From the NCBI RefSeq assembly GCF_051014685.1, contig NW_027478391.1, positions 930,001 through 994,000 of the forward strand: a DNA stretch of 64,000 nucleotides, given 5' to 3'. Below are positions 62,641 to 64,000 of this stretch, piece after piece (within the stretch, counting starts at the first letter, position 1; each line of letters starts with the position of its first letter). Source of the stretch: Ptiloglossa arizonensis (lineage: Eukaryota > Arthropoda > Insecta > Hymenoptera > Colletidae). Both the position numbers and the translations under genes were made by a program. Below the pieces are notes generated by a model, which was not told where the DNA came from, ran no database searches, and saw only the letters and a list, made by a program, of their open reading frames with translations.

Positions 62641-64000
62641 TATGTGTATTTTGCCCTAGGCCATTCCAGTTATAGGTTTCGAGTATCAGACCAGCGAAAA
62701 TTCTGATGGTTTCCCAACCATTCCTTAACTTCAAACTCGCATATCTCGCGAACGGATTGACGAACTCGAGAAATTCCTGTTGCATCTGAAAGTAGAAACT
62801 CGCCCGATTACAATGGTGTGTGTACTTTTCCCCTAGGCCATTCCAGTTATCGGTTTCGAGTATCAGACTTGCGAAAATTTGATGGTTTGTCAACCATTCC
62901 ATAGCTTCAAACTCCCATATCGCGCGACCGGATTGACGAACTCGAGATATTCCTGTTGCACCTGAAAGTAGAAACTCGCCCGATTACAATGGTGCGTGTA
63001 ATTTGCCCCTAGTCCATTCCAGTTGTTGGTTTCGAGTATCAGACCAGCGAAAATGTTGATGGTTTCTCAACCATACCTCCAATTCAAACTCCGATATTTC
63101 GCGAACGGATTGACGAATCCGAATAATTTCCTTTGCGTCTGACAGTAGAAACTCTCCCAAATACAAAGGTATGTGTATTTTTGCCCCAGGCCATAGTGGT
63201 TATTGGTTTCGAGTATCAGACTTGCGAAAATTTTGATGGTTTCTCAACCATTCCTTAACTTCAAACTCCCATATCTCGCGAACGGATTGACGAACTCGAG
63301 ATATTCCTGTTGCACCTGAAAGTAGAAACTCGCCCGATTACAATCGTGTGTGCACTTTTCCCCTAGGCCATTCCAGTTATAGGTTTCGAGTATCAGAACA
63401 GCGAAAATGTTGATGGTTTCTCAACCATTCCTTAACTTCAAACTCCCATACCTCGCGAACAGTTTGACGAACTCGAGAAATTCCTGTTGCCTCTGAAAGT
63501 AGAAACTCGCCCGATTACAACGATATGTGTATCTTTCCCCTATGCCTTTGTAGTTATTGGTTTCGAGTATCAGACTTGCTAAAATTTTGATGGTTCCTCA
63601 ACCTTTCCTTAACTTCAAACTCGCATATCTCGCTAACGGAATGACGAACTCGAGAAATTCCTGTTGCATTTGAAAGTAGAAACACGCCCGATTACAACGG
63701 TATGTGTATTTTCCCCCTAGGCCATTCCAGTTATTGGTTTCGAGTATCAGACTTGCGAAAATATTGATGGTTTCTCAACCATTCCTTATCTTCAAACTTC
63801 CATATCTTGCGAACGGATTGACGAACTCGAAAAATTCCTGTTGCATCTGAAAGCAGAAACTCACCCGATTACAATGGTATGTGTACTTTTCCCCTAGGTC
63901 ACTCCAGTTATTGTTATCGAATATCAGACTTGCGAAAATTTTGATGGTTTCTCAACCATTCTTTAACTTCAAACTCCCATATCTCACGAACGGATTGACG
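62641..64000 (-). repeat. Monomers right of the super-repeat, to window end
   Basis: Units here are relatives of several earlier blocks in new order: a diverged-class unit at about 63,070-63,150 (TTCGCGAACGGATTGACG then AATCCGAATAATTTCC), another ACAATCGTGTGTGCAC unit at about 63,343, and a diverged version of the CGCTAACGGAATGACG block at about 63,632. There is no sign of the array ending. Confidence 0.8.

Larger units (their letters stand above)
21434..64000 (-). repeat. Satellite array, right arm (same family, inverted orientation)
   Basis: The same 177-bp satellite continues to the window end, but every unit is read on the - strand; for example the + strand now shows CTCGCGAACGGATTGACG and TTTTCCCCTAGGCCATTC. 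About 240 monomers are present. This arm is more ordered than the left one and contains long higher-order repeats, listed separately. The closest large duplicates (about 44-51 kb against 55-62 kb) differ at only a handful of places by eye, which indicates recent amplification. No break, gene or inserted element was seen. Confidence 0.97.

Noticed and set aside
62555..62902. Longest open frame, 115 residues on the - strand
   Set aside because: It spans nearly two monomers only because variants remove the usual stop codons and a 1-bp change shifts frame near the start. It has no recognisable domain.
1..64000. CRISPR array
   Set aside because: The whole 177-bp unit repeats; there are no short repeats with unique spacers and no cas genes.
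1..64000. Ribosomal RNA, tRNA or 5S-type tandem genes
   Set aside because: No tRNA-like A and B boxes with cloverleaf arms or conserved rRNA core was recognised; the unit is too short and too variable for rDNA.
1..64000. Human-type alpha satellite or the Arabidopsis 178-bp centromere repeat
   Set aside because: The unit length is close, but the sequence does not resemble what I know of either repeat; only the partial CENP-B-box-like motif recalls alpha satellite.

Overview
This 64 kb window is one uninterrupted tandem array of satellite DNA from a eukaryotic genome. I see no protein-coding gene, RNA gene, transposon or unique-sequence island. The basic unit is about 177 bp, with roughly 360 copies; most indels seen are 1-2 bp. 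A monomer counted by hand is about 42% GC with about 9 CpGs, so it is not CpG-depleted. I cannot name the species or the satellite family. The nucleosome-scale unit, nested higher-order repeats and lack of interruptions suggest centromeric or pericentromeric heterochromatin, but that is inference. Neither end leaves the array, so it is longer than the window.

With the unit started at GGAATGGTTG, the recurring landmarks are a 6-bp dyad with a 4-nt loop (ATGGTT-GAGA-AACCAT, unit positions 4-19), AAAATTTT (21-28), CCTAGG (65-70), a CENP-B-box-like motif (84-100), CTCGAG (132-137) and TCGCGA (151-156).

Layout. From 1 to about 21,433 the monomers read on the + strand. At about 21,434 orientation flips, and the rest of the window reads on the - strand. 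The flip lies at a CCTAGG-centred site with a 9-bp perfect inverted repeat, and neighbouring monomers are unusually irregular. The left arm is a mosaic of short duplications (monomer to 10-mer). It changes character near 14.5 kb: monomers with GTCGAC were noticed only left of about 13.2 kb. The right arm becomes more ordered rightward: 3-mers (22.7-23.8 kb), a 14/15-mer pair (23.26-28.39 kb), a 5-mer pair (28.8-30.6 kb), a 3-mer patch (30.8-31.6 kb), a 12-mer family (32.6-40.06 kb), and a super-repeat of about 10.97 kb (62 monomers) whose two copies meet at about 51.42 kb. Two 11-mer tandem duplications are nested inside it, one present in both copies and one only in the left copy.

Open reading frames here are by-products of the repeat: 177 is divisible by 3, so each frame is kept from monomer to monomer and the same short peptides recur. 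The array's likely role is structural. The points most worth following are the strand-switch junction, the super-repeat history, the conserved dyad and the CENP-B-box-like motif.
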